Shown: positions 17,414-26,536 of the stretch, in pieces
Position numbering within the stretch: the first letter of the stretch is position 1
Layout: the number at the start of each line of letters is the position of its first letter
Assembly (NCBI GenBank): GCA_035293985.1
Contig: DATGLS010000032.1
Location: forward strand, 349,159 to 413,158
Source: JAVDCA01 sp035293985
GTDB lineage: Bacteria; Pseudomonadota; Alphaproteobacteria; Rhizobiales; Xanthobacteraceae
Direction of reading: 5' to 3'
Length of the DNA: 64,000 nt
Translations under genes and position numbers: made by a program
Notes under the pieces: generated by a model
Told to the model about the DNA's origin: nothing
Seen by the model: the letters and a program-made list of their open reading frames with translations, nothing else
Database searches by the model: none

Positions 17414-19501
17414 CTACTTCCCTTTATCGCCGCGACAGCTCTGCCAGCTGCCGCCTGCAGCGATACAGTCGGCGAATTTCTTTTCCTCCGGCGTCGAGCC
17501 GAGCCCGCTGAGCCCGGGCGGCGGCGTCCCGAGATTTCCGGCAAAGATGTCGCCCGCGGCCTGGTAATACCCGTCGAGCCCGGCGAGCAGCCCGTCGAGC
17601 CGGCGGCTGCCGCTGAAGAAGGAGTTGTGCGCGAACGACGCGAACTCCTGGCGCGCCGCCGCGATGACCGCGTTGCACATCGGCGCAATCGCCACCGCGC
17701 CGCCCTTCATCATGGCGAGCACCGCGCGGTAGGCGACCGCAAGGCAGGTCGCGCGGTCCTGCGGCGCGAGCCGCGCGCCCACCTGCGGCGTGACCGCGCT
17801 CGCGATCAGGCCGGCGACGTCCTGCATGGTCGCCTCGATCTGATCCGCGCTCTCGTCCCCGGATGCGGCCGTCGGCGACGCTTCCGGCTTGTCGCCATGC
17901 GACGCGAGCGGCGCCAGCGGCTGGCACGACCAGGCGCCGAACGCGGCGGGCGTCGGCTGCACGCCCTCCCCGGCGGGACATGGGTTCGGCAGCTTCTCCC
18001 AGGCGTGCTGCGGCAGCGGGGTGAGCTCCTGCACCCAGGCCGGCAGGTTGTCGACGGCCCTGTTCATATCCGCGCGCATGGCCACGCGGACGCCGCTGCG
18101 CAACGGCACGCTCGGACCGTAGAGATAGACCGAATCGGCGCAGCGGAGCTGGGTCGCGTGATCGGTGATCCCGGCGCAGCTCGCGCGGACGTTCGGCGCG
18201 TTGGCGAGCAGGTAGGCGAGCTTGGCGTCGGCGAGACAGCTGCGCTGCTGCTCCGCCGTCTTGCCGTCATCGGCCGGGCACACGGCCCGCGCCTGCGTGT
18301 TGAGCGCGTCGAAGGTGATGTTGGGCGTGGTCTTGGGCGCGCAGCTCATCGCGTTGAGGCTCGCGCCTTCCGGGCAGGTGACGTCCGGCGCCTGGTTGCT
18401 CGCCGTGGCAGTGCCGGGATTCGGGCATATGTCGACCCAATAGGCGCCGCGGCCCATGTGCGTGTCCGCGAGATCCTGCGTATCATACCCGTTCTGCCGC
18501 ACGATGCTGCACACGGCAGCGAGGTTCACCGTGCACGCGGATCCCCAGGCGGCGCCGGTGCGCTCGACCGAGTTGGCATTGGCGCAGTCGGCCGCATCGG
18601 AGGAGCCCATCCAATGCTGGCCCGGTGCGGCAGGCGCGGCGCTCGGCTGATCGCTCGGCAGCGCCGCTTGCTGGCCCGGGGCGACGGCCCGCCTGGGGCC
18701 GGGCGAAGCGAGCGGTGGCTGCGCGTCCGCAGGCGGCGACGGCGGCGGGTTGGCCGCCGAGGCAACGAGCGACATACCCTCCTGCAGGACTTTATTGGCA
18801 AGCTCGATATCGCCGGCCTGTCGATAGGCATCGGCAGCCTGGCGATACTTTTCGGCGGCAGCCTGCGGGTTCTGCGTCCGCGCAGCCCGCGCCGACGCGA
18901 GCAGCGAGTTGCCGGTGTTGCAGCTCGTCGTCGCCGGCGAATCGCCGCCCAGCCCCGTGATGGTGCTGCACGACACAGCCTGGCGCGTTGCCGCAGACGT
19001 CGCGGGCGGAGGTGCCGCGGCGGGCCGGGATGGCTGGGTCGTCGTGACTTGCTTTTTCTGCCGCGTCTGCGCGACGCGACTGTTGCCGCATCTCGGGACC
19101 GCGGGATATTTGATCGTGACGGTGCAGGTGTAGGGAACCGTCTGACGCTGGCTGCGACGCAGAATAGCGTGCACGGCGGCGAGCGCAGCTTTCCACTCAG
19201 GTATCGCGGAACAGTCGCCCGCTTTGATGCGAGCAGCGGCAGCTCCAAGCCGAGCATCTGCTGCCCGATATCGGGCCATTCCGTCCGGGGTGCATTGCGC
19301 GGTCGCGATGCCGCTCGAGACGAGGAAAGCCGCAATCAAGATCAGCCACCAAGCCCATGCGCCATGAAGGAGGCGCGTAGACAGCTCCGCCGTGTTCCGG
19401 CCGGACGAAATCCGCGTCGCGACCTCGAGAGCTCGCCCTCGACAACCGGCAGCTGGCACCACGGCTTTCTGCGCGAATGCGGCGCGCCCGTCTGTTGTCA
19501 T
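17414..19501 (-). CDS. Large Cys-rich exported protein of unknown function
   Basis: About 695 residues. A hydrophobic segment WAWWLILIAAFLVSSGIA near residue 50 acts as signal anchor or uncleaved leader after a 45-residue basic N-terminus. Residues 60-130 hold a Cys-containing helical region; 135-185 are Thr/Pro/Ala-rich; 205-245 form a TPR-like helix pair (AAEKYRQAADAYRQAGDIELANKVL); 250-300 are Pro-rich. The C-terminal 400 residues carry about 20 Cys in pairs (CTVNLAAVC, CPEGASLNAMSC). Start at 19501 is preferred over 19507 because GGGGAG is six bases from it. No recognised domain. Confidence 0.65.
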   Translation of the reverse strand: MTTDGRAAFAQKAVVPAAGCRGRALEVATRISSGRNTAELSTRLLHGAWAWWLILIAAFLVSSGIATAQCTPDGMARYRAADARLGAAAARIKAGDCSAIPEWKAALAAVHAILRRSQRQTVPYTCTVTIKYPAVPRCGNSRVAQTRQKKQVTTTQPSRPAAAPPPATSAATRQAVSCSTITGLGGDSPATTSCNTGNSLLASARAARTQNPQAAAEKYRQAADAYRQAGDIELANKVLQEGMSLVASAANPPPSPPADAQPPLASPGPRRAVAPGQQAALPSDQPSAAPAAPGQHWMGSSDAADCANANSVERTGAAWGSACTVNLAAVCSIVRQNGYDTQDLADTHMGRGAYWVDICPNPGTATASNQAPDVTCPEGASLNAMSCAPKTTPNITFDALNTQARAVCPADDGKTAEQQRSCLADAKLAYLLANAPNVRASCAGITDHATQLRCADSVYLYGPSVPLRSGVRVAMRADMNRAVDNLPAWVQELTPLPQHAWEKLPNPCPAGEGVQPTPAAFGAWSCQPLAPLASHGDKPEASPTAASGDESADQIEATMQDVAGLIASAVTPQVGARLAPQDRATCLAVAYRAVLAMMKGGAVAIAPMCNAVIAAARQEFASFAHNSFFSGSRRLDGLLAGLDGYYQAAGDIFAGNLGTPPPGLSGLGSTPEEKKFADCIAAGGSWQSCRGDKGK

Positions 19502-19755
19502 AGTCATCTCCCCAGGAAATTCACGCCGCCTGGCGGCTGATTCCGCCGATGAGAAACCTATGGTCCGTCGCCGCGGGCAGAAATCCCCAAATGGGTAGCC
19601 TGCACACGATCGAACGAATCGTCGCCACGCTCCGGTCCTTGAGCGCGCGCCGTCTCAGGTGGGTCTTCCGGACGGGGCCGCAGCCTGATAGTTCCGAAAA
19701 AAGTCCCGTTCAAAGATGCGCCAGCGGCGGACCGCGCTGGCGCCGGAGGGCGACG

Positions 19756-20763
19756 ATGCGCAGCCTGCGGAACCCGGTACTCCGGCGCGATTTTCTTGCC
19801 GCAGTCGCCGGCGCCGCGATCTGGCCCCACGTGGCACGGGCCCAGCAACCGCGTATCCCGATGATCGGCTACCTCGATGCCGGATCGCTGGCCGAGAGCC
19901 GCCAGGAGAACGCCGTCGCCTTCAACCAAGGCCTCGCCGAGACCGGCTACGTGCCGGGACGCAACGTCGCGTTCGAGTATCGCGAGGCCAAGGGCAACCT
20001 CGAGCTCCTGCCGGAACTCGCACGCGACCTCGTGCGCCGCGAGGTCGATGTCATCATGGCGCCGGGCAGCGGGGTGGCGGCCCTCGCCGCCAAGGCGGTG
20101 ACCACGACGATCCCGATCGTGTTCAGCAATGCCGGAGATCCGGTGCGATCAGGTCTCGTCGCCAGCCTCAGTCATCCGGGCGGCAACATCACGGGCGTTG
20201 CCGACTTCGGCATCGCCCTGTCGGCCAAGCGCCTGGAGCTCACCAAGCTGCTGATCCCGTCCGCCTCCAGGGTCGGCATCCTTGCGCCGCTGATCCAGCC
20301 ACAAGCCGCCGCGCACGATATCGCAACCGCACAGGAGGGCGCACGATCACTCGGGATCGACCTGATCTTGCTGCGCGTGAGCAGCCCCGACGAAATCGAC
20401 ACCGCCTTCGCGACGCTCGCCCGCCAGCGCGTGGACGCACTCTGCCTGGTGACGAACCTGTTGTTCTTCAGCAACCGGCAGCGCGTCATCGGGCTTGCGG
20501 CGCAGCATCGTCTGCCCACCGTCTATCCTTTCATCCAATACGCCGAAAGCGGCGGCCTCATGAGCTACGGATCGAGCCTGACGGCGCGCGCGCATCAAGC
20601 CGGTGTCTATGTCGGACTCATTCTCAACGGGCAGAAGCCCGGCGATCTCCCCATCCGCCGGCTCACGACATTCGAGCTCGCCATCAACATGACGACCGCG
20701 AAGGCACTCGGCCTCGCGGTCCCGGCGAGCTTCCTCGCGCTCGCCGACAGGGTGATCGGATGA
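19756..20763 (+). CDS. ABC transporter substrate-binding protein, ABC_sub_bind (PF04392-type), copy 1
   Basis: A 335-residue exported binding protein. The N-terminal signal includes MRSLRNPVLRRDFLAAVAGAA (RRDF, possible Tat) ending at ARA-QQ. The family core is visible: PMIGYLDAGS, FNQGLAETGYVPGRNVAFEYREAKGNLELLPELARDLVRREVDVI, TTIPIVFSNAGDPVRSGLVASLSHPGGNITGV. These proteins are widespread in rhizobia and few have a known ligand. GGAGGG sits five bases before the ATG. No permease or ATPase gene is adjacent; a paralog follows directly. Confidence 0.88.
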   Translation: MRSLRNPVLRRDFLAAVAGAAIWPHVARAQQPRIPMIGYLDAGSLAESRQENAVAFNQGLAETGYVPGRNVAFEYREAKGNLELLPELARDLVRREVDVIMAPGSGVAALAAKAVTTTIPIVFSNAGDPVRSGLVASLSHPGGNITGVADFGIALSAKRLELTKLLIPSASRVGILAPLIQPQAAAHDIATAQEGARSLGIDLILLRVSSPDEIDTAFATLARQRVDALCLVTNLLFFSNRQRVIGLAAQHRLPTVYPFIQYAESGGLMSYGSSLTARAHQAGVYVGLILNGQKPGDLPIRRLTTFELAINMTTAKALGLAVPASFLALADRVIG

Positions 20764-20837
20764 ACGGCGGGTGCATGAGCAACCTCGTGAGCTCAGTGAA
20801 CAAGCGGCCAAGGTACGGCGTCCGCGAAGGCGAATGC

Positions 20838-21809
20838 ATGCGCCGGCGCGATTTCCTCGCCGGCCTCGCAGGTGCGGCGACATGGCCGCTGCCGGCCCAT
20901 GCCGCAAAACCGCGCGATGCGGTGATCGGCTATCTTTCTCAAAGCACGCTTCTCGATGACCCGACGATGTTCTGGAAGGCTCTCGCCGACCATGGCTATG
21001 TGAGGGGGCGGAACCTCAGGGTCGAATTGCGCGACGCGCACGAGGACGTCAGCCGGCTGCCGGAATTGGCGCGGGAATTGGTTCGCCTGCCGGTGAACGT
21101 GATCGTCGTGCCCAGCAGCGGGCCAGCCTTGTTCGCGGCCAAGCACGCGACCAGCACGATACCCATCGTCTTCGTCAATTCAGGGGACCCGATCCGATTG
21201 CATTATGTGACGGCCCTGAGCCGGCCCGGTGGAAACATCACCGGCGTCAGCGATTTCGGCGTCGAGCTCTCGGCAAAGCGGCTCGAGCTGCTCAAGCTGC
21301 TGGTGCCGACCGTTTCCCGCGTCGCAATAATGATTCAACGCGACCTGCCGGGGCTGGTGCCGGAAATCGAAGCTGTCCGCAAGAGCGCCTCCCCGCTGGG
21401 GGGCGAGACACTGGTGTCGACGCTGGGGAATGAACAGGACATTGACGCCGCCTTTGCGGAATTTGGGCAACGCCGCGTGGATGGAGTTTGCGTCACGCCA
21501 AGTCCCGTGTTCTTCCGCCAGCGCGCGCAAATCGTGGCTCTTGCAGCGCGCTACCGTCTGCCGGCGGTCTATCCCTACATTCACTTTCCGCGAGCCGGCG
21601 GCCTGATGAGCTACGGCACCGACGTCGGGCAGCGGTCCTATGAGGCCGGTGTCGTTACGGCCCGAATCCTGGACGGCGCGAATCCCGGCGAGCTTCCGGT
21701 ATGGCGCCTGACGAAATTCGAGCTGGTGCTCAACATGAGCACCGCTAAAGCGCTCGGTTTGGCGGTTCCGGCGGATTTTCTCGCGCTCACCGACAGGGTG
21801 ATCGGATGA
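20838..21809 (+). CDS. ABC transporter substrate-binding protein, ABC_sub_bind (PF04392-type), copy 2
   Basis: A 323-residue paralog of the preceding gene, sharing RRRDFLAGLAGAATWP at the N-terminus, HYVTALSRPGGNITGVSDFGVELSAKRLELLKLL in the middle and LVLNMSTAKALGLAVPADFLALTDRVIG at the C-terminus. The last 25 residues are almost the same in both copies, so the pair arose by tandem duplication. ATG at 20838 has GAAGG seven bases upstream; the ATG at 20774 would add 21 residues before the signal. The 74-base spacing suggests one transcript. Confidence 0.87.
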   Translation: MRRRDFLAGLAGAATWPLPAHAAKPRDAVIGYLSQSTLLDDPTMFWKALADHGYVRGRNLRVELRDAHEDVSRLPELARELVRLPVNVIVVPSSGPALFAAKHATSTIPIVFVNSGDPIRLHYVTALSRPGGNITGVSDFGVELSAKRLELLKLLVPTVSRVAIMIQRDLPGLVPEIEAVRKSASPLGGETLVSTLGNEQDIDAAFAEFGQRRVDGVCVTPSPVFFRQRAQIVALAARYRLPAVYPYIHFPRAGGLMSYGTDVGQRSYEAGVVTARILDGANPGELPVWRLTKFELVLNMSTAKALGLAVPADFLALTDRVIG

Positions 21810-22151
21810 GTCGCGAGCCGCAACGGCTGACGCATCATCGGACGTCAAAACACTAGATCATGCGATCTTCGCTGAGTGTGGTCGCGCCCCCTTCGTAATT
21901 CGCACAGTATTTTACAACGTTTGTATTGCCTCAATTTGCACCACGGCACGATCAATGGCGGCAATAGAACAGGAAATGAAAAGAACAGGCGCCGACCGAC
22001 ACCACGCAGCAATAGTCACGGGCCTAATCATCCTTGCCCCTATCGACCGTCGGCTACGAGCAATTCGAGGCGGTCGCCACGCAAGTCCCCACAACTGCAT
22101 GGCAATTGCGGCAATGGCGGAGATCGCGTGTCAGGCACGCGGGGGCGTGCC
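21810..22151. other. 342-base gene-free stretch, AT-richer than surroundings
   Basis: The stretch between the tandem binding proteins and the convergent monooxygenase gene is visibly less GC-rich, especially 21890-21990 (ATTTTACAACGTTTGTATTG). One 81-codon frame at 21955-22200 has no ribosome site, odd composition and runs into the neighbouring coding region, so I do not call it. No clear hairpin terminator. It may be decayed sequence. Confidence 0.4.
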
Positions 22152-23480
22152 CTACCCCGCTTTCGACGCTCGCGCGTGCGCCGGCCCAAGCCCCAGGTGA
22201 TCGCGCAGCGTCGCCCCCTCATATTCGTTCCGATAGATCCCCCGCCGCTGCAGCTCCGGGACCACCTTGTCGACGAAATCGTCGAAGGCGCCGGGGAAAT
22301 ACGCCGGCATGACGATGAAGCCGTCACAAAGACCACTCGTGAACCAGTCCTCGAAGATGTCGGCGATACGCGATGGCGTGCCGGCGATCACCCAATGGCC
22401 GCGTCCGGCCGCGGTGAGGTTGTAGAGGTCGCGCAGCGTCATCTTCTCGCGCCGCGCCATCTCGAGCAGCGTGCGCGAGAATGATGTGTTGGCGCTGGTG
22501 GACGGCGGCAGATCGGGGACAGGTCCGTCGAGCGGATAGCCCGAGATGTCGTGGCCGATGCGGCCGGAGACGAGGGCGAGCGCGTTGGTGGGCGTGATCC
22601 AGCTTTGCAGACGATCGAGCTGCTCCTTCGCCTGCGCCTCGGTATCGCCGATGATCGGCATCACGCCCGGCATGATGGTGACCGCGTCGGGTGTGCGCCC
22701 ATGCTTGACGACGCGGGCCTTGAGCCCGTCATAGGCCGCCTTGGCGGCAGCCTGGTCGCCGCTGACCACCGAGAACACGATGTCGGCCGTGCGGGCCGAG
22801 AGGTCCTGCCCAGCCGCCGAGCCGCCGGCCTGGATGATCAGCGGATCGCCCTGCGGGCAGCGCTCGATGTTGAGCGGCCCCTTCACGGAGAAGAAGCGGC
22901 CCTTGTGATCGAGCGGACGGATCTTGCTCGTATCGAGAAAAACGCCGCTCGCCTTGTCGGCGACGTGGGCGCCCAGATCCCAGGTGCCCCACAGGCCCTT
23001 CACCACGTCGACGAACTCGTTGGCGATCTCGTAGCGCAGGTCATGCGCGTTGTGCAGCTGCTGGCCGAAATTCTGCGCCGCTTTGTCGAGCGCCGTGGTG
23101 ACGACGTTCCACGCCACCCGTCCGCCGCTGATGTGCTGCAGCGTCGCGAAAGTTCTTGCGACGTTGAACGGCTCGCTGAAGCTCGTCGACACGGTCGCGC
23201 CGAGCCCGACATGTTTCGTCACCGTGCTGAGCGCGCTGATCAGGGTGGTCGGCTCGAACCGGGTGACGAACGAGGGGTGGTCGCCCGGGTCCATCAGGAG
23301 CGAATCGGAGATGAAGAACAGGTCGAGCTTGCCGCGTTCGGCGATCTGCGCGCCGGCCGACACATAGGGCCAGCTCGAGTTCTTGTCCCACGCGCCCTCG
23401 TAGCGCCAGCCGGCCGAATGGTTACCGGCGCCGATCCAGAAGACGCCGAGGTGCATCTGACGCTTTGCCGGGGCCAGCAT
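22152..23480 (-). CDS. NtaA/SnaA/DszA-type FMN-dependent monooxygenase
   Basis: A 442-residue luciferase-superfamily enzyme of the nitrilotriacetate monooxygenase branch, which uses FMNH2 supplied by a separate reductase. Family marks are MHLGVFWIGAGNHSAGWR, the segment LDLFFISDSLL, FEPTTLISALSTVTKHVGLGATVSTSFSEPFNVARTFATLQHISGGRVAWNVVTT, and QAGGSAAGQDLSARTADIVF. The start at 23480 has GAGGAG seven bases upstream; the frame is open far beyond but is antisense to the next gene. It is divergent from the binding-protein-like gene at 23646. No flavin reductase is near. Confidence 0.88.
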   Translation of the reverse strand: MLAPAKRQMHLGVFWIGAGNHSAGWRYEGAWDKNSSWPYVSAGAQIAERGKLDLFFISDSLLMDPGDHPSFVTRFEPTTLISALSTVTKHVGLGATVSTSFSEPFNVARTFATLQHISGGRVAWNVVTTALDKAAQNFGQQLHNAHDLRYEIANEFVDVVKGLWGTWDLGAHVADKASGVFLDTSKIRPLDHKGRFFSVKGPLNIERCPQGDPLIIQAGGSAAGQDLSARTADIVFSVVSGDQAAAKAAYDGLKARVVKHGRTPDAVTIMPGVMPIIGDTEAQAKEQLDRLQSWITPTNALALVSGRIGHDISGYPLDGPVPDLPPSTSANTSFSRTLLEMARREKMTLRDLYNLTAAGRGHWVIAGTPSRIADIFEDWFTSGLCDGFIVMPAYFPGAFDDFVDKVVPELQRRGIYRNEYEGATLRDHLGLGPAHARASKAG

Positions 23481-23645
23481 GGTGGGCTCCTCGCCGCTGT
23501 CCGCCGCCCAGGGCATACGAGCCCTGCGTTGGCGGCGCTTTGCACCTTTGTAACATTCCCGCCGGGAGGCTAAAATGCGTTTGTCGCGCCGCGCCGGCGG
23601 CCCAGCAATGCAAAAGATCGCAAGAGAGATCACAAGAGGACTTCC

Positions 23646-24521
23646 ATGCCCGCCGAAACCCGCCCTGTCGTCAAGATCGCACCCAACAACCAGGTGTTCG
23701 ACCTGCCGGTCATCGTCGGCATCGAGGAAGGGCTGTTCGCCGCGGCCGGCCTCGATGTGAGCTTCTCGGCGACCCATGCGGACCGCGAGAAGAAGGACAC
23801 GGTCGCGACCCCGTTCATGGGGCGGCTCAAGGAGAACCTGTTCGATTGCGGCTCCGCCGACAGCTACAATGTCTGCGAATGGGCGAGCATCGACCGCCTC
23901 GAGCGCGGCAAGCGCGGCGGCAATATCGCGGCGCTGCGCGCGGCGGTCGCGGCGCAGGCGATCCTCACCTTCGACGACAACCTGCAGACGCCGCGCGACA
24001 TGGCTGACGTGCCGGTCATGGTGCAGGAGCTGACCGGCTCGCACTACACCGCCATCCAGATGCTCGAGAGCGCGGTCGGGTCCGAGCATGTCAACATCCA
24101 GAAGGGCGGTCTGCCGCAGATGCGCTACGCCGCGCTCAAGAGCGGCGCCGCCCGCGCGATCGCCGTGATGGAGCCGTTCATCAGCCTCGGGCTGAAGGAA
24201 GGCGCGCACATCGTCGCGGCCTCGTTCTACCGTGGCGGCGAGGTAATCTCGCCGGATCTCACCCCCGAGCAACGCAAGGCGTTCTATGACGCGGAAAACC
24301 GCGCGGTCGACCTGATCAACGCCGACTTCTACAAATACGCCCACCACGTGACCGCGCACGCCAAGGGCGCCCTCGCGCCGCACGAGCTCTTGCGCGCCTT
24401 CGTGCACTACAAGCATGTCGACTACTACGACGAGACCCTGTTCAACCGCGCCTACGACTGGATGAAAGCGCGCGGCATGAGCGAAGGCCAGAGCCAGCAC
24501 GCCGCGCTGGTGGTGGGATAG
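23646..24521 (+). CDS. NMT1/SsuA-like substrate-binding-fold protein without signal peptide
   Basis: A 291-residue protein with a periplasmic-binding-like fold of the NMT1/THI5 or SsuA type: VKIAPNNQVFDLPVIVGIEEGLFAAAGLDVSFS at the N-terminus matches the 'GxxxxPxxxAxxxGxFxxxGLDV' pattern. It starts straight into the domain with no signal peptide or lipobox, so it is probably cytoplasmic, as THI5-type proteins are. GAGG lies about seven bases before the ATG. It lies between the divergent monooxygenase and UbiD, so it may bind or act on a related compound. Confidence 0.7.
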   Translation: MPAETRPVVKIAPNNQVFDLPVIVGIEEGLFAAAGLDVSFSATHADREKKDTVATPFMGRLKENLFDCGSADSYNVCEWASIDRLERGKRGGNIAALRAAVAAQAILTFDDNLQTPRDMADVPVMVQELTGSHYTAIQMLESAVGSEHVNIQKGGLPQMRYAALKSGAARAIAVMEPFISLGLKEGAHIVAASFYRGGEVISPDLTPEQRKAFYDAENRAVDLINADFYKYAHHVTAHAKGALAPHELLRAFVHYKHVDYYDETLFNRAYDWMKARGMSEGQSQHAALVVG

Positions 24522-24643
24522 GAAGGCACGTCGCCTGCGCTCCCCCCGCAAGCGAAGAGGTGGCGGGAGGGGGCGGGGGGCAGCGCTTGAGCGGCCGATG
24601 ATGACAACCCGCCCGCTCGTCATCGCTTCGCGACGACGTGCGA

Positions 24644-24674
24644 CCCTCCCCTGCAGGGCCCCTGCAGGGAAGGG
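24644..24674. repeat. Palindromic GC repeat (CTGCAGGG family)
   Basis: CCCTCCCCTGCAGGG followed by CCCCTGCAGGGAAGGG, an almost perfect inverted repeat with no loop. A perfect version lies at 32459-32484. It lies in the leader of the UbiD gene, 29 bases before its start codon. Confidence 0.6.
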
Positions 24675-24702
24675 TGAACATCACCAACCTGCCGTTGATC
24701 AC

Positions 24703-26394
24703 ATGGACGCTCTCACCAAACCCAAACGCAAGTCGCTGCCCGCAGCGAGCGCCCGCCCCTACCCGGACCTGCACGATCACATCCGGGCGCTCGACGAGGC
24801 CGGCCTCCTGATCCGCGTCGATCGCAAGATCGACAAGGACACCGAGATGCACCCGCTGGTGCGTTGGCAGTTCCGCGGCGGCATCGCCGAAAGGGACCGC
24901 AAGGCGTTCCTGTTCACCAACGTCACGGACGCGAAGGGCAGGAAGTACGACATCCCGGTGCTGGTCGGCGGGCTCGCGGCAAACCGCGAGATCTACCGCA
25001 TCGGGCTCGGCTGCGCGTTCGACGAGATGGACGCGCGCTGGGTGCGCGCCATCAACAATCCGCTCGCTCCCCGCATCGTCGACGACGCGCCCTGCCACGA
25101 GATCGTCATCACCGGCAAGGCGCTCGACAAGCCGGACCACGGCCTCGACGCCATCCCGCTGCCGATCTCCACCCCGGGCTGGGACATCGCGCCCTACACG
25201 ACGCTCTCGCAATACATCACCAAGGATCCAGACACCGGCACCCAGAATGTCGGGAACTATCGCGGCCAGGTGAAGACGCGCCGCCGGCTCGGCATGAACC
25301 CGTCGCTGGAGCTGCGCCCCGGCATCTACAATCACTGGGAGAAGCTGCGCGCCCGCGGCTTCAAGAAGTTGCCCTGCGCCGTGGTGCTGGGCGCCCCACC
25401 CTGCGTCACCTTCGCGTCGGTGCAGAAGATCCCCGAGCGGCTCGACGAGTTGCACGTCGCCGGCGCCCTCGTGGGCGCGCCGCTCGACGTCGTCAAGGCG
25501 AAGACCGTCGACCTCCTGGTGCCGGCCGAGGCCGAGATCGTCATCGAGGGCTTCATCGACACCGAATATCTCGAGCCGGAGGCGCCGTTCGGCGAGTCGC
25601 ACGGCCACGTCAACTTGCAGGAATTCAACGCCTTCATGGACGTGACCGCGATCACGCGCCGGCGCGACGCGGTGCTGACCTCGATCATCTCGCAGGTGAC
25701 ACCGTCGGAATCGAGCCTGATCAAGCGCATCGGCATGGAGCCGCTGTTCCTGAACTATCTCACCACCACGCTCGGCATCAAAGGCATCAAGCGCGTCGCC
25801 ATGCACGAGCCGCTCACCAACATCCGCAAGGTGATCGCGCTGATCTGCGAGCGCGACATGCCGACGACGGAGATCTGGCGCGCGCTTTACGGCGCCGCCG
25901 TGCTACACCGCGCCGCCGGCAAGTACGTGATCGCCCTCAACGACGACATCGACCCGGAGAACGCCGACGCCATCCTGTGGGCGATGTCCTATCGCGCCAA
26001 TCCGAGCCTCGACCTGCATATCCTTCCGCATCGCGACCAGGGCCACGGGCCGCGCAGCAAGCGCAATGGCGGCCAGGACGCCTCGGTGCTGATCGACGCG
26101 ACGCTGAAGGAGGACTTTCCGCCCATCTCGCTGCCCAAACGCGAGTTCATGGAGCGCGCCAAGGCGATCTGGGAGGAGCTCGGCCTGCCCAGGCTCGAGC
26201 CGGAGGCGCCCTGGTTCGGCTACTCTCTCGGCGAGTGGCCGGACGAGATGGAGGCAGCCGCACAGCGCGCCGTGCGCGGCGATTATTTCGAAACGGGCGC
26301 GATGCTGGAAAAGCGCCGGCGCAAGGACGTGCGCATGAACACCGAGGTGCGCAGCGTCGAGGAGAAGAAGACGAAGGCGAGGCGCAACCGCTAA
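24703..26394 (+). CDS. UbiD-family (de)carboxylase
   Basis: A 563-residue member of the UbiD family, whose enzymes use prenylated FMN to decarboxylate aromatic or unsaturated acids reversibly. Visible marks are the N-terminal DLHDHIRALDEAGLLIRVDR, the substrate-side DAIPLPISTPGWDIAPY, PCAVVLGAPPCVTFAS, and the catalytic segment EAPFGESHGHVN (around residue 290), corresponding to the family's E-x-PFGE. Longer than UbiD itself (about 490). ATG at 24703 is before the domain; upstream in-frame codons run through a repeat. No UbiX-like prenyltransferase is in the window. Confidence 0.9.
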   Translation: MDALTKPKRKSLPAASARPYPDLHDHIRALDEAGLLIRVDRKIDKDTEMHPLVRWQFRGGIAERDRKAFLFTNVTDAKGRKYDIPVLVGGLAANREIYRIGLGCAFDEMDARWVRAINNPLAPRIVDDAPCHEIVITGKALDKPDHGLDAIPLPISTPGWDIAPYTTLSQYITKDPDTGTQNVGNYRGQVKTRRRLGMNPSLELRPGIYNHWEKLRARGFKKLPCAVVLGAPPCVTFASVQKIPERLDELHVAGALVGAPLDVVKAKTVDLLVPAEAEIVIEGFIDTEYLEPEAPFGESHGHVNLQEFNAFMDVTAITRRRDAVLTSIISQVTPSESSLIKRIGMEPLFLNYLTTTLGIKGIKRVAMHEPLTNIRKVIALICERDMPTTEIWRALYGAAVLHRAAGKYVIALNDDIDPENADAILWAMSYRANPSLDLHILPHRDQGHGPRSKRNGGQDASVLIDATLKEDFPPISLPKREFMERAKAIWEELGLPRLEPEAPWFGYSLGEWPDEMEAAAQRAVRGDYFETGAMLEKRRRKDVRMNTEVRSVEEKKTKARRNR

Positions 26395-26406
26395 CCATAG
26401 ACCGTC

Positions 26407-26520
26407 GTCATGGCCGGCCTTGTCATGGCCGGCCTTATCCTGGCCATCCACGTCTTGCGTCCAATTGATCCCCGCAAGAAAGATCTGGATGCCCGCATTC
26501 GCGGGCAGACGATGAGGGCA
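26407..26520. repeat. Dispersed intergenic repeat (GTCATGGCCGGC family)
   Basis: GTCATGGCCGGCCTT occurs twice in tandem, then CCATCCACGTCTT and GGATGCCCGCATTCGCGGGCA. A relative lies at 28353-28440. It lies between convergent genes. Confidence 0.65.
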
Positions 26521-26536
26521 GACGATGAGAGCCAGA

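Noticed and set aside
17324..19540. A 738-codon plus-strand frame opposite the Cys-rich protein gene
   Set aside because: Arg-rich shadow frame; the minus-strand frame has signal-anchor, Cys pairs and a ribosome site.
21955..22200. An 81-codon frame in the AT-richer gap
   Set aside because: No ribosome site; it overlaps the end of the convergent monooxygenase gene and lacks protein-like patterns.
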